Below, in pieces: positions 16,358 to 27,496 of a stretch of DNA of 39,814 nt (positions are counted from its first letter, which is position 1; each line of letters begins with the position of its first letter). The stretch is from Frigoribacterium sp. (lineage in GTDB: Bacteria; Actinomycetota; Actinomycetes; Actinomycetales; Microbacteriaceae), in the NCBI GenBank assembly GCA_025363205.1, contig JANYEI010000230.1, positions 1-39,814 of the forward strand. The letters run 5' to 3'. Made by a program: the position numbers and the translations under genes. The notes under the pieces are model-generated. The model saw nothing but the letters and a program-made list of their open reading frames with translations. It was not told the DNA's origin and made no database searches.

Positions 16358-16725
16358 GCCGCAGGGTAGACGTTCCAGTCCCACAGTGTGGATAACCTGT
16401 GGATAACTGTTGAACACGCCGACAGTCACTGTGTAATCAAAACTCTCCCTGTGGAAACTCGGCCGGCAAGCAACGGACGATGAGCCACAATTTGAGCCTG
16501 AATGCCACACACTCCCCACAACTCACACCGCTGTAGTTCCCCGCACTCGACTGGCATCGGCGGAGTTACTCACAGATCCCACAGTGGTTAAGAGTGTTAG
16601 TTCTTAATAGAATTTATCGTGAGAGAGATAACCCTTGGGTTCGGCGAAAGTACCGGTTGTGCCAGTATTGAGCTCCCGGATCAACGCTCCCTCCGAGCGC
16701 GACAATTCGATAGCAAGGGGTGCCC
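16358..16725. other. oriC: Replication origin oriC (dnaA-dnaN intergenic region)
   Basis: This 368-bp gene-free gap has two perfect reverse DnaA boxes TGTGGATAA at 16387-16395 and 16398-16406. Weaker matches are TGTGGAAAC near 16450, TTACTCACA at 16566-16574 and AGTGGTTAA at 16583-16591. A locally AT-rich stretch at about 16588-16619 in an otherwise GC-rich context is the best candidate unwinding element; it also contains TAGAAT (16608-16613), a possible dnaN -10. Gene direction flips at dnaA (rpmH operon leftward, dnaA-gyrA rightward), as expected at an origin. The dnaN ribosome-binding site AAGGGG is at 16715-16720. Confidence 0.85.
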
Positions 16726-17874
16726 ATGAAGTTCCAAGTCAATCGCGACGTCTTCAGTGAGGCCGTCTCCTTTGCCGTGAAGCTGCTTCCCCAACGCACC
16801 ACCCTTCCCATCCTCAGCGGGGTGCTCATCGAGACAACGGACTCGGGCCTGACGCTTTCATCATTCGACTACGAGGTCTCCGCGCAGACAGAGATCGCCG
16901 CTGAAGTCGATGAACCGGGTAAAATTCTCGTGTCCGGGCGCCTCCTAGCCGATATCGCCAGCCGTCTCCCTAACGCTCCCGTGCGGTTTTCGACCGAGGA
17001 GGGGCGCATCTCTGTGACCTGCGGCTCGGCGAAATTCACGCTACTGAGCATGCCGGTGGAGGAGTACCCCACCCTTCCCGAGGTATCGGCACAATCCGGA
17101 CTCCTGCCGGCCGACGCCTTCGCGACCGCCGTCGCCCAAGTCGCCGTCGCCGCGTCCCGTGATGATGTGACCCCCGTGATCACCGGTGTGCAGCTCGAGG
17201 TCTCGGAGAGCAGACTGACGATGGTCGCCACCGACCGTTATCGGGTGGCGGTACGCGCGATCGACTGGGATTCTGGAGACGCGACATCCACCGAGACCCT
17301 CACCGCTCTCGTTCCCGCACGCACGCTGCAGGAGATCGGTAAGACCTTCGGTCACAGCGGCACCATCTCTGTGGCGATCACCAACACCGACGATCGGGAA
17401 CTCATCGCTTTTCGCGCAGATCGCAAAACGGTGACTTCTCTGCTCATCAAGGGCAACTTTCCGCCCGTGAAGCGTTTATTTCCCGAGACGGTCGATAACT
17501 ATGCGGTGGTAAATACCGCAGAGCTGATCGAGGCGGTGCGCCGGGTATCGCTCGTGCTCGAGCGGGAGGCGGCCCTGCGGTTTACTTTCACCATCGACGG
17601 CGTGACGCTTGAGGCGATCGGTTCCGAGCAGGCCCAGGCGTCCGAGTCGATCGACGCACACCTCAATGGTGGAGACACGGTGGTTTCCCTCAAGCCCGCT
17701 TTTCTGCTGGATGGCCTGGGTGCAGTGCATTCCGAATTTGTTCGGATTTCGTTCACTAAGACGGAGAATCCCAACAAACCGGGTCCGGTGCTCATCACCA
17801 GCCAGTCTTCGAAGGACCAGCCAGGGGCGGATAATTACAAGTACCTCCTGCAGCCCAACCTCCTGCTGCGCTAG
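16726..17874 (+). CDS. dnaN: DNA polymerase III subunit beta (sliding clamp)
   Basis: Ring-shaped processivity clamp that tethers DNA polymerase III and other enzymes to DNA. The 382-residue protein starts MKFQVNRDVFSEAVSFAVK and has the three-fold clamp repeat length expected for bacteria. It contains TLPILSGVLIE near residue 27 and TDRYRVAVR near 168, both clamp-family landmarks. The ATG at 16726 is chosen over the GTG at 16720 because AAGGGG lies five bases before the ATG. Confidence 0.97.
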   Translation: MKFQVNRDVFSEAVSFAVKLLPQRTTLPILSGVLIETTDSGLTLSSFDYEVSAQTEIAAEVDEPGKILVSGRLLADIASRLPNAPVRFSTEEGRISVTCGSAKFTLLSMPVEEYPTLPEVSAQSGLLPADAFATAVAQVAVAASRDDVTPVITGVQLEVSESRLTMVATDRYRVAVRAIDWDSGDATSTETLTALVPARTLQEIGKTFGHSGTISVAITNTDDRELIAFRADRKTVTSLLIKGNFPPVKRLFPETVDNYAVVNTAELIEAVRRVSLVLEREAALRFTFTIDGVTLEAIGSEQAQASESIDAHLNGGDTVVSLKPAFLLDGLGAVHSEFVRISFTKTENPNKPGPVLITSQSSKDQPGADNYKYLLQPNLLLR

Positions 17875-17919
17875 CTTTCCCAGTTACCGCCCCGGGATTC
17901 CCCGAAAGAAGCTTCTGAT

Positions 17920-18810
17920 ATGCACATCGGCCTCATTGGTCTCGGCAAAATGGGCAACAATATGCGCGAGCGACTGCGAGCGAATGGCGTCGAGACCACC
18001 GGCTACGATCGCAACCCTGATGTGACGGATGTGGCGAGCCTCACCGATCTCGTCGAGGCTCTGCCCTCCCCCCACATCATTTGGGTGATGGTGCCTTCCG
18101 GGGCGATCACGGATTCGGTCATCACCGAGCTGGCTGAAGTGCTCGTGGCCGGCGACATCATCATCGATGGTGGTAACTCGCGCTTCACCGAAGACATCAA
18201 GCACGCGGAGCAGGTGTCTGGCAAAGGCATCGAATATGTGGACGCCGGGGTTTCTGGCGGCGTCTGGGGCCTGGCCAATGGCTATGGCCTGATGGTTGGC
18301 GGTCATAAGAAGAACATCGACCTACTCATGCCCGTCTTCGATGCGCTTCGTCCTGAGGGGCCGCGCGACGAAGGATTTGTGCACGTGGGGGAGATCGGTG
18401 CCGGTCACTACGCGAAAATGGTGCATAACGGCATCGAATACGCGCTCATGCAGGCCTACGCCGAAGGCTACGAGCTGCTTGACAAGCGCGAAGACATCAT
18501 CAAAGACGTCACCGGCACTTTCAAGGCGTGGCAACGCGGCACGGTCGTGCGCTCCTGGTTGCTTGAGCTACTGGTTCGCGCCCTCGAGGAAGATCCCGAT
18601 TTCAAGGACATCGAGGGCTATGTCGAGGATTCCGGTGAGGGGCGCTGGACCATTGAAGAGGCGCTCGCAAACGCAGTTCCCGTACCGACCATCAGCGCGT
18701 CCATCTTCGCGCGTTTCGTGTCGCGCCAGCCGGAGGGATCACCCGCGATGAAGGCTGTTGCCGCGCTGCGTAACCAGTTCGGCGGGCATTCGGTCAAAGC
18801 GGTCGACTGA
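17920..18810 (+). CDS. gnd: 6-phosphogluconate dehydrogenase, short (decarboxylating) form
   Basis: Oxidises 6-phosphogluconate to ribulose 5-phosphate with release of CO2 in the pentose phosphate pathway. The 296-residue protein has the N-terminal Rossmann motif GLGKMG at 7-12, DGGNSR, the substrate loop SGGVWGL, and the catalytic-lysine helix GHYAKMVHNGIEYALMQAYAEG. It belongs to the roughly 300-residue NAD-type group rather than the 470-residue form. Placement between dnaN and recF is a known actinobacterial arrangement. Its TGA ends four bases before the recF GTG. Confidence 0.93.
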   Translation: MHIGLIGLGKMGNNMRERLRANGVETTGYDRNPDVTDVASLTDLVEALPSPHIIWVMVPSGAITDSVITELAEVLVAGDIIIDGGNSRFTEDIKHAEQVSGKGIEYVDAGVSGGVWGLANGYGLMVGGHKKNIDLLMPVFDALRPEGPRDEGFVHVGEIGAGHYAKMVHNGIEYALMQAYAEGYELLDKREDIIKDVTGTFKAWQRGTVVRSWLLELLVRALEEDPDFKDIEGYVEDSGEGRWTIEEALANAVPVPTISASIFARFVSRQPEGSPAMKAVAALRNQFGGHSVKAVD

Positions 18811-18814
18811 TGCC

Positions 18815-19999
18815 GTGATCGTCACCCATCTCAGCCTCACCGATTTTCGTAATTACCGTACGGCCGAAGTCTCTCTGGTAGCCGGATCCAACCTCTTCGT
18901 CGGCAGCAACGGGCAGGGCAAGACCAACCTGGTTGAGTCCCTTGCCTATCTGAGTACTCTCGGCTCTCACCGAGCGTCCGTCGACCATGCGATGATCCGG
19001 CAGGGCACCGACTCCGCGATCATTCGCGCCCGTCTTGAACATGATGAACGGCAGATTCTTGCTGAGGTGCAACTCAATCGCTCTGCACCCAACCGTGCCC
19101 AGGTCAACCGATCGGTGATCAAGACGCGCGAGCTTCCCCGCTATTTTTCCAGCGTATTGTTCGCGCCAGAGGATCTCGCACTCATTCGCGGTGATCCAGC
19201 CGGCCGCCGTCGGTTTCTTGACGAGCTTCTGGTGCTGCGGTCTCCGAGGATGTCTGGCGTGATCGCGGACTACGAACGGGTGGTGCGGCAGCGCAACACG
19301 CTGCTCAAATCCGCGCGATCATCCGGGATGCGGGGCGATTCCCTCTCGACTCTCGATATCTGGGATGAGCGGTTGGTCGTCCTCGGATCCCAGCTGATCG
19401 ACGCGCGCACCGCGCTGGTCGCCGAGCTGTCACCCGAAGTCGCGAACGCCTACACCTCGATAGCGGGTGAGGATCATCATGCGATGCTGGGCAACCAGCT
19501 CAGCATTTTTGCTGGGCGGTCGGGCGCCGAGAGTGTTGGCGAAGAGGATGTCGACGCGGGCGGACTCAGCTATGGCCGGCTCACGGCGGAGGATGCCGCC
19601 GCCGCGTTCACAAAAGCATTGGCCGACCGGCGCCGTAGCGAGCTCGAACGTGGGATAACACTGGTCGGTCCACACCGCGATGACCTCGTACTCGAGCTGA
19701 ACTCCCTACCTGCGCGCGGGTACGCGAGCCATGGAGAATCGTGGTCGTTCGCGCTCGCTTTGAAGCTCGCATCCGCGGTGCTGTTGCAACGCGAGTCCTC
19801 CACCGGGGATCCGGTGCTCATGCTCGACGACGTCTTTGCCGAATTGGACGAGGCACGCCGCACTCGCCTCGCCGTGGCGATTCGGGGCTTCGAGCAGGTG
19901 CTCATCACGGCAGCGGTCCTCGATGACGTTCCGGAAGAACTCACCGGCAACACGGTGCATATCTCCCGGGGCACCATCGTGGAGCAGGACCTGTCATGA
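18815..19999 (+). CDS. recF: DNA replication/repair protein RecF
   Basis: SMC-like ATPase that helps load RecA at gaps. The 394-residue protein shows Walker A GSNGQGKT at 30-37. Near the C-terminus are the ABC-type signature region (SHGESWSFALALKLAS) and Walker B PVLMLDDVFAELD. The GTG at 18815 gives the usual RecF N-terminus MIVTHLSLTDFRNY; the frame upstream to 18758 is inside gnd. Its stop overlaps the dciA start (ATGA). Confidence 0.96.
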   Translation: MIVTHLSLTDFRNYRTAEVSLVAGSNLFVGSNGQGKTNLVESLAYLSTLGSHRASVDHAMIRQGTDSAIIRARLEHDERQILAEVQLNRSAPNRAQVNRSVIKTRELPRYFSSVLFAPEDLALIRGDPAGRRRFLDELLVLRSPRMSGVIADYERVVRQRNTLLKSARSSGMRGDSLSTLDIWDERLVVLGSQLIDARTALVAELSPEVANAYTSIAGEDHHAMLGNQLSIFAGRSGAESVGEEDVDAGGLSYGRLTAEDAAAAFTKALADRRRSELERGITLVGPHRDDLVLELNSLPARGYASHGESWSFALALKLASAVLLQRESSTGDPVLMLDDVFAELDEARRTRLAVAIRGFEQVLITAAVLDDVPEELTGNTVHISRGTIVEQDLS

Positions 20000-20502
20000 A
20001 GGAAATGGTGGACGCACCCGAGGAGTCAGAGCCGGTCTCCGTTTACCTACGGTTCCGCCGCATCTTCGGTGACGGGTCGAGCCGATCCGCCGACGCTCGC
20101 AAGCGGGCGAAGAAGGAGCCCGGGTCGACGATCCCGTTCGGGGCAGGACGTGATCCGGAGGGGCTCGGAGCGATCATGGACTCTTTGACCTCGAAGTTGG
20201 GGTGGAGTTCGCCGCTCGCGCGTTCTGAGCTCCTTGCTTCCTGGCTCGAGATCGCCGGCGCTGATACGGCCGAGCATTCGGTCCCGGTCGGTATCGAAGA
20301 CGGAGTTCTCACGGTGAAATGTGACTCAACCGCGTGGGCCACCCAGCTGCGGCTGATGCGGGTTCAGATCATGAGTCGTATCGTTTCCCGGTACCCGGAT
20401 GCAGGAATCGAGTCGATGCGATTTGAAGGGCCGGGTGCCCCCTCATGGAAACGCGGTCCCAGATCAATCCCAGGGCGTGGTCCGCGCGATACTTACGGCT
20501 GA
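19996..20502 (+). CDS. dciA: DciA-like DUF721 protein
   Basis: The 168-residue protein has a basic, probably flexible N-terminus (about 1-60) and a DUF721 domain at about 60-145 with the VLTVKCDSTAWATQLRLM block. DciA proteins bind the replicative helicase DnaB and are thought to help load it in bacteria that lack DnaC or DnaI. The location after recF and before gyrB is the same as Rv0004 in Mycobacterium. Start at 19996 overlaps the recF stop by four bases. Confidence 0.9.
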   Translation: MKEMVDAPEESEPVSVYLRFRRIFGDGSSRSADARKRAKKEPGSTIPFGAGRDPEGLGAIMDSLTSKLGWSSPLARSELLASWLEIAGADTAEHSVPVGIEDGVLTVKCDSTAWATQLRLMRVQIMSRIVSRYPDAGIESMRFEGPGAPSWKRGPRSIPGRGPRDTYG

Positions 20503-20578
20503 CAGGGCAAAATAGGTCGCCGCGGTGCCCCCGAGTCCCCAGATCGCCGATGCGCGAGCGCGAGCCCCGATGATTTGG

Positions 20579-20584
20579 TAGAAT
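20579..20584 (+). promoter_or_regulatory. -10 candidate for gyrB
   Basis: TAGAAT at 20579-20584 lies 84 bases before the preferred gyrB ATG (20669). It is only 12 bases before an in-frame upstream ATG (20597). If transcription starts near 20591, the upstream ATG would lose its AGGAAG ribosome-binding site while the downstream ATG would keep AGGAG at 20653-20657. No clear -35 is seen. Confidence 0.4.
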
Positions 20585-20587
20585 TAG

Positions 20588-22639
<2,052 letters not shown>

Positions 22640-22719
22640 ACCGACGTCACCGGTCGTGCAGCACTGTCTCTCACCGGTAGCGCACTCTCCACTTACGGCA
22701 CACCACAGACTGGAACCAG

Positions 22720-25305
22720 ATGGCAGACCCAACACCCCCGGACGACGCTGACCCGCAGATCGCTGGCAAAGAGATCGACCTTGCTCACGACAAGGTGACG
22801 CAGGTCGATCTCCAACTCGAGATGCAGCGCTCTTATCTCGACTACGCGATGAGTGTGATCGTGGGACGAGCGCTGCCCGAGGTGCGCGACGGACTGAAGC
22901 CTGTGCACCGCCGTGTTATCTATGCGATGTACGACGGGGGCTACCGCCCCGACAAGGGTTTCTCCAAGTGCACACGCGTCATCGGCGACGTCATGGGCCA
23001 GTTCCACCCGCATGGCGACTCCTCGGTCTATGACGCCCTCGTGCGCCTTGTACAGCCATGGAGCCTCCGCTACCCTCTGGCGCAAGGGCAGGGTAACTTC
23101 GGGTCACCCGGCAACGACGGCGCGGCCGCTCACCGGTACACCGAGACCAGGATGGCTCCGCTCGCCATGGAGATGGTTCGGGACATCGAGGAAGAGACCG
23201 TCGACTTCCAAGACAACTACGACGGACGCACCCAGGAGCCATTCGTGCTCCCGAGCCGGTTCCCCAACCTGCTCGTCAACGGCTCGGTGGGCATCGCGGT
23301 CGGCATGGCCACCAACATCCCACCCCACAACCTTCGTGAGGTGGGTGAGGCCGCACTCTGGCACCTGGCCAACCCGGATGCCTCCCAGGAGGAGCTCGTC
23401 GCGGCGCTCATCCAGCGCATCAAGGGACCGGACTTCCCGACTGGGGCGCAGATCCTGGGTCTCAAGGGTATCCAGGATGCCTATCGAACCGGCCGCGGAT
23501 CGATCACGATGCGCGCGGTCGTCAACGTCGAGGAGCTGCAGGGTCGCACCTGCCTCGTAGTCACGGAACTCCCGTACCAGGTGAACCCCGACAACCTTGC
23601 CCTCAAGATCGCTGAGCTGGTCAAGGAGCAGAAGATCTCGGGCATCGCGGACATCCGCGATGAGACCTCCGGTCGCACCGGCCAGCGCCTGGTGATCGTG
23701 CTCAAGCGCGACGCCGTGGCGAAGGTGGTGCTCAACAACCTCTATAAGCACACCCAGCTGCAGGAGAACTTCGGCGCGAACATGCTCGCGATCGTCGACG
23801 GCATCCCGCGCACCCTCGCGATCGACGGATTCATCACCGCGTGGAGCGACCATCAGATCGATGTGATCGTGCGCCGCACCGCGTTCCGTCTTCGCCGGCA
23901 CGAAGAGCGGGCCCATATTCTGCGCGGCTACCTCAAGGCCCTCGACGCGCTCGATGAGGTCATCGCACTGATCCGTCGCTCGGCCACTGTTGAGGATGCC
24001 CGCGAGGGCCTGATCACACTGCTCGAGATCGATGAGCAGCAGGCCCGCGCCATTCTTGAGATGCAGTTGCGCCGTCTCGCGGCCCTGGAGCGCCAGAAGA
24101 TCATCGAGGAGAACGAGAAGATCGAGATCGAGATCGCCGACTTTAAGGCGATTCTGGCAAGCCCGCAGCGTCAGCGTGACATCGTGAGCGAGGAACTCAC
24201 CGAGCTCATCGCGAAGTACGGCGACGATCGCCGCACCGAGATCATGTTCGGCTTCGACGGCGACATGAATGTAGAGGATCTCATCCCCGAAGAGGAGATG
24301 GTGATCACCGTCACCCGCGGTGGCTACATCAAGCGCACCCGCAGTGACAATTACCGCAGCCAGCACCGCGGTGGCAAGGGCGTCAAGGGTGCCCAGTTGC
24401 GAGCGGATGACGTGGTCGAGCATTTCTTCGTCACCACCACCCACCATTGGCTGCTGTTCTTCACCAACAAGGGCCGCGTCTACCGGGCGAAGGCCTATGA
24501 AGTACAGGAGGGCGGTCGCGATACCAAGGGCCAGCACGTGGCAAACCTGCTCGCGCTGCAGTCGGATGAGGAGATCGCACAGATTCTCGATATCCGCGAC
24601 TACGAAATTGCCAAGTATCTTGCCCTGGCGACTCGCGGAGGCCTGGTGAAGAAGACCCTCCTGTCGGAATACGACACCAATCGAACCGGCGGGATCATCG
24701 CGATCAACCTGCGAGAGGACGACGAGCTGGTCTCGGCGATGCTCGTGGAGGAGGATTCTGACCTGTTGCTCGTCTCGCGCAAGGGCATGTCGATCCGCTT
24801 CACGGCCTCCGACGACGCGTTGCGCCCGATGGGTCGCGCGACCTCCGGCGTGATCGGCATGCACTTCCGTGACGAGGACACACTGCTGGACGCATCCGTC
24901 GTCGCGGACACCGGGTTCGTCTTCGTGGTAACCGAGGGTGGTTTCGCCAAGCGCACCGCCGCCGACCAGTATCGCGTGCAGAATCGTGGGGGCCTCGGCA
25001 TCAAGGTGGCCAAGCTGCAGGAAGCTCGGGGCGACCTCGCCGGCGCCCTCATCGTAGAGGATGACGACGAGGTGCTCGTGGTCCTCGCCAGCGGCAAGGT
25101 GGTACGCTCGTCAGTCTCCGAGGTGCCCGCCAAGGGTCGTGACACCATGGGGGTAGTCTTCGCACGGTTCGCGGACGACGACAAGATCATCGCAGTCGCG
25201 AAGAACAGTGAACGCAATCTGGAAGCCGAAGGCCAGGATGCTCCCGAAGAGGAGCCCGCGGCCGGAAACGTCCAGACCGGAAAGGACGGGTCCGCAGATG
25301 AGTAG
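22720..25305 (+). CDS. gyrA: DNA gyrase subunit A
   Basis: DNA-cleaving subunit of gyrase, 861 residues. The catalytic tyrosine is Y140 in [11 protein letters not shown]. The quinolone-determining region reads [10 protein letters not shown] with Ser101 and Asp105 at the positions of E. coli Ser83 and Asp87, so it is wild-type there (mycobacteria have Ala at the Ser position). The C-terminal beta-pinwheel contains several GxxxR/K blades and the GyrA-box-like [10 protein letters not shown]. The tail is acidic and variable. The last eight bases overlap the next gene. Confidence 0.98.
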   Translation: MADPTPPDDADPQIAGKEIDLAHDKVTQVDLQLEMQRSYLDYAMSVIVGRALPEVRDGLKPVHRRVIYAMYDGGYRPDKGFSKCTRVIGDVMGQFHPHGDSSVYDALVRLVQPWSLRYPLAQGQGNFGSPGNDGAAAHRYTETRMAPLAMEMVRDIEEETVDFQDNYDGRTQEPFVLPSRFPNLLVNGSVGIAVGMATNIPPHNLREVGEAALWHLANPDASQEELVAALIQRIKGPDFPTGAQILGLKGIQDAYRTGRGSITMRAVVNVEELQGRTCLVVTELPYQVNPDNLALKIAELVKEQKISGIADIRDETSGRTGQRLVIVLKRDAVAKVVLNNLYKHTQLQENFGANMLAIVDGIPRTLAIDGFITAWSDHQIDVIVRRTAFRLRRHEERAHILRGYLKALDALDEVIALIRRSATVEDAREGLITLLEIDEQQARAILEMQLRRLAALERQKIIEENEKIEIEIADFKAILASPQRQRDIVSEELTELIAKYGDDRRTEIMFGFDGDMNVEDLIPEEEMVITVTRGGYIKRTRSDNYRSQHRGGKGVKGAQLRADDVVEHFFVTTTHHWLLFFTNKGRVYRAKAYEVQEGGRDTKGQHVANLLALQSDEEIAQILDIRDYEIAKYLALATRGGLVKKTLLSEYDTNRTGGIIAINLREDDELVSAMLVEEDSDLLLVSRKGMSIRFTASDDALRPMGRATSGVIGMHFRDEDTLLDASVVADTGFVFVVTEGGFAKRTAADQYRVQNRGGLGIKVAKLQEARGDLAGALIVEDDDEVLVVLASGKVVRSSVSEVPAKGRDTMGVVFARFADDDKIIAVAKNSERNLEAEGQDAPEEEPAAGNVQTGKDGSADE

Positions 25306-25705
25306 CGTCGCCGAAAAACTCCAACGAAAATCCCAGCGGGCCACCGCCACGAAGCAGGTTCGCCTCAAGCTGGTCTACGTCGATTTCTGGTCAGCGGTCA
25401 AACTCTCGTTCCTCATCGCACTGACGCTCGGCATCATCCTGATCGTCGTCTCTCTTCTGGTGTGGATCGTGCTCGATAGCACGGGCATCTTCGACAACCT
25501 GAATAAGGTTTTGCGTGACATCCTGGGACAGCCGACGTTCAGCGTCACGGCCAGCTTCTCACTGGCGCAAGTGGGCCTGTTCGCCGTTGTGGTAGCCATT
25601 CTGAACACGGTGATCGGCACCGCCCTTGGTGCGATTACCGCAATGTTGTACAACTTCAGCGTGCGTGTCACCGGTGGCCTACTGGTTGGCTTTACCAACA
25701 ACTAG
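25298..25705 (+). CDS. DUF3566 domain membrane protein
   Basis: A 135-residue protein with a basic N-terminal tail (1-25) and two transmembrane helices at about 37-59 and 92-117, separated by an extracytoplasmic loop. This is the DUF3566 pattern of Rv0007, always found after gyrA in actinobacteria; function unknown. The ATG at 25298 overlaps the end of gyrA by eight bases, so it is translated from the gyrBA message. It lacks the long Pro-rich N-terminal region of the mycobacterial protein. Confidence 0.88.
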   Translation: MSSVAEKLQRKSQRATATKQVRLKLVYVDFWSAVKLSFLIALTLGIILIVVSLLVWIVLDSTGIFDNLNKVLRDILGQPTFSVTASFSLAQVGLFAVVVAILNTVIGTALGAITAMLYNFSVRVTGGLLVGFTNN

Positions 25706-25781
25706 CGGATGGGGTCGCTCGATTCGGTGAAACTCGGCTGGTGCGATACTGTCGTATCTGCCCTGAGTGAATCGGGGCATT

Positions 25782-25855
25782 GGGGATATAGCTCAGGCGG
25801 TTAGAGCGCTTCGCTGATAACGAAGAGGTCCCAGGTTCAAGTCCTGGTATCCCCA
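25782..25855 (+). tRNA. ileT: tRNA-Ile (GAT anticodon)
   Basis: 74-nt cloverleaf. The acceptor arm GGGGATA pairs with TATCCCC, the discriminator base is A, and CCA is not encoded. The anticodon arm is TTCGC-TGATAAC-GAAG-like with GAT, and the T arm is CCAGG-TTCAAGT-CCTGG. It lies 36 bases before tRNA-Ala, the standard ileT-alaT pair after gyrA. Confidence 0.97.
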
Positions 25856-25891
25856 CGTGTGTGTCAACACCGGTGTGGCCCGACGGCCCTC

Positions 25892-25964
25892 GGGGCTTTA
25901 GCTCAATTGGTAGAGCGCCGCCTTTGCAAGGCGGAGGTCAGGAGTTCGATTCTCCTAAGCTCCA
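25892..25964 (+). tRNA. alaT: tRNA-Ala (TGC anticodon)
   Basis: 73-nt cloverleaf. The acceptor arm GGGGCTT pairs with AAGCTCC (one G-T pair) and the discriminator base is A. The anticodon stem CCGCC/GGCGG presents TGC, and the T arm is AGGAG-TTCGATT-CTCCT. CCA is not encoded. Confidence 0.97.
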
Positions 25965-26034
25965 CCCTCGCTTCTCCTCGCAGCCGCAGCTCTCTCGAAT
26001 CCGGCAGGCTCCTGTGCCTCCATCCGCCTTCGCG

Positions 26035-26137
26035 CCGGTGTGAAATGCCCTAGCCCGGTGTGAAATGCAGGACGCGGCGTTACGGGTGGGGTGTGTGAGC
26101 CTCACCCGCCACAGCAGTCACACGGGTTCCTGCATTT
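26035..26137. repeat. 20-bp-period direct repeat and an inverted repeat after tRNA-Ala
   Basis: CCGGTGTGAAATGC occurs at 26035-26048 and 26055-26068. The second copy continues into AAATGCAGGA (26063-26072), which is exactly complementary to TCCTGCATTT at 26128-26137, forming a possible 10-bp stem around a 55-base loop. No coding potential is convincing. Whether it ends tRNA transcription or the opposing gene is not clear. Confidence 0.6.
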
Positions 26138-26156
26138 GCAACCAGAACGCTGGCTG

Positions 26157-26234
26157 CCGGATGTTGACGCCGATGTTATGCGCCGATGTTATGCGCCGAC
26201 TTTGTGCGCGGACTTTATGCGCCGGTTTCAGACG
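26157..26234. repeat. Degenerate 13-bp tandem repeat array, six units
   Basis: Six consecutive 13-base units fill 26157-26234 with no spacer: CCGGATGTTGACG, CCGATGTTATGCG twice (26170-26195), CCGACTTTGTGCG, CGGACTTTATGCG and CCGGTTTCAGACG. The array stops exactly at the stop codon of the leftward gene that begins at 26235. The period is not a multiple of three, so it does not encode a protein repeat. Nothing in known oriC or tRNA elements explains it. Confidence 0.8.
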
Positions 26235-26804
26235 CTACGGGCGAGCAGACGAGGGGGCCACAGGGTCTCCCGCGTCGTCATCGCTCACCCACAGCTCGTC
26301 GTCGGCTCGCAGGGTCTGCCAAGCGGCGTAGGCGACTCCAACAGCAGCGATCGCCGCGAGGCCAATCAGGATGTAGCGGCCCGGGCCAGGCTGAGGCTTG
26401 GGCGGTACGACGCCGACCTTGGCACCGAGATGATTCCCGGCCTTGCGTACGTTGCTCAGCGCCTCACGCACCCGCGGATCCTTGGACACCTCGAGTACGG
26501 CAAGAGCGGAAGCGATAGCCGAGGAGACAGCGGGGAGCACATCCCGCTGCACCTTCTCCCGTGCGGTGTCGGCGACAGCCCGACCGGAGGCGACTCCCAG
26601 GTCTACGACCGGGCGAACCCGGTGGTCGTAGGTCTCGCGCACGCGCGGAGCAACCTCTTCACGACCGGCGTTGGCCGCTTGGCGACCGGCCTCCCTGACA
26701 ACGAGAGAGGCGTGCTCAAGCACTTCCCGCTGGTCCTCCCAGAGGTCAGAGGCTGCGGCGCGGAGCCGCTTCAATTCTTTCGCGCGTTTGCGTGACAGGG
26801 CCAA
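26235..26804 (-). CDS. Helical, C-terminally membrane-anchored protein, function unknown
   Basis: The 189-residue protein is not recognised by function. Residues 1-130 are charged and strongly helical (many Arg, Glu, Ala), followed by a Pro-rich hinge (PPKPQPGPG, 134-142), one transmembrane helix at about 144-162 and an acidic tail (DDELWVSDDDAGD). The TTG at 26804 follows GGAGG at a good distance. It occupies the place of the membrane protein gene Rv0008c between alaT and ppiA in Mycobacterium; homology is not shown by my reading. It is divergent from the cyclophilin gene. A coiled or amphipathic scaffold at the membrane is the most that can be inferred. Confidence 0.8.
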   Translation of the reverse strand: MALSRKRAKELKRLRAAASDLWEDQREVLEHASLVVREAGRQAANAGREEVAPRVRETYDHRVRPVVDLGVASGRAVADTAREKVQRDVLPAVSSAIASALAVLEVSKDPRVREALSNVRKAGNHLGAKVGVVPPKPQPGPGRYILIGLAAIAAVGVAYAAWQTLRADDELWVSDDDAGDPVAPSSARP

Positions 26805-26928
26805 GGGAACCTCCAGTAGTCGGACGGAGAATCCTTACATCTTTGCACGCACGCCTGCAGACACAAACCCGGTTGACTGGGTGCGCCCTGAACGCTACGG
26901 ATTGCTGTGAAAGAATAGGAGCATGGCT

Positions 26929-27462
26929 ATGCATACCCACACCGCTACTTTCCACACCACCGAGGGTGACATCACGGTCAACCTGTTCGGCAACCATGCG
27001 CCGAAGACCGTGAAGAACTTCGTCGGTCTTGCTTCCGGGGACATCGAATGGACTCACCCCGGCACCGGTACGGTGTCGAAAGACAAGCTCTATGACGGGG
27101 TGGTCTTCCACCGAATCATCGACGACTTCATGATCCAGGGTGGTGACCCTCTCGGTCAGGGCACCGGAGGACCCGGCTATAACTTCGACGACGAGATTCA
27201 CCCGGAGCTCACCTTCACCAAGCCGTACCTGCTCGCCATGGCGAATGCGGGAAGTCGGGGCGGCAAGGGCACCAACGGCTCGCAATTCTTCATCACGACT
27301 GTGCCGACCACGTGGCTGCAGGGCAAACACACCATCTTCGGAGAGGTCGCCGATGAGGCATCTCGCGATGTCGTCAAGAAAATCGAGGCGGTCAGGAAGG
27401 ACCGAAGCGATCGTCCGCTCGAACCCATCGTGATCAATTCGGTCTCGATCGACGAAGTCTGA
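26929..27462 (+). CDS. ppiA: Peptidyl-prolyl cis-trans isomerase (cyclophilin type)
   Basis: Cytoplasmic cyclophilin of about 177 residues that isomerises prolyl bonds. Core motifs are visible: FHRII with the catalytic Arg at 60-64, FMIQGGDP at 67-74, then MANAGSRGGKGTNGSQFFIT and the KHTIFGEV block. Two in-frame ATGs exist (26923 and 26929). AGGAG at 26917-26921 is only one base from the first but seven bases from the second, so the second is chosen. No signal peptide. Same place as Rv0009. Confidence 0.95.
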   Translation: MHTHTATFHTTEGDITVNLFGNHAPKTVKNFVGLASGDIEWTHPGTGTVSKDKLYDGVVFHRIIDDFMIQGGDPLGQGTGGPGYNFDDEIHPELTFTKPYLLAMANAGSRGGKGTNGSQFFITTVPTTWLQGKHTIFGEVADEASRDVVKKIEAVRKDRSDRPLEPIVINSVSIDEV

Positions 27463-27496
27463 TGCACCGATCCGGTTGCTCCCTCGAGAGCGAGCA

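Noticed and set aside
23104-24864. 586-codon open frame antisense to gyrA
   Set aside because: It mirrors a highly conserved gene in a high-GC sequence where antisense frames stay open by codon bias. The product has no family character and no ribosome-binding site.
26157-26234. CRISPR array
   Set aside because: Units are 13 bases and contiguous without spacers, and no cas gene is near.
26091-26795. 234-codon plus-strand frame over the 13-bp array and the opposing gene
   Set aside because: It crosses a non-triplet repeat array and lies antisense to a gene with a good start site and transmembrane helix; composition is not protein-like.
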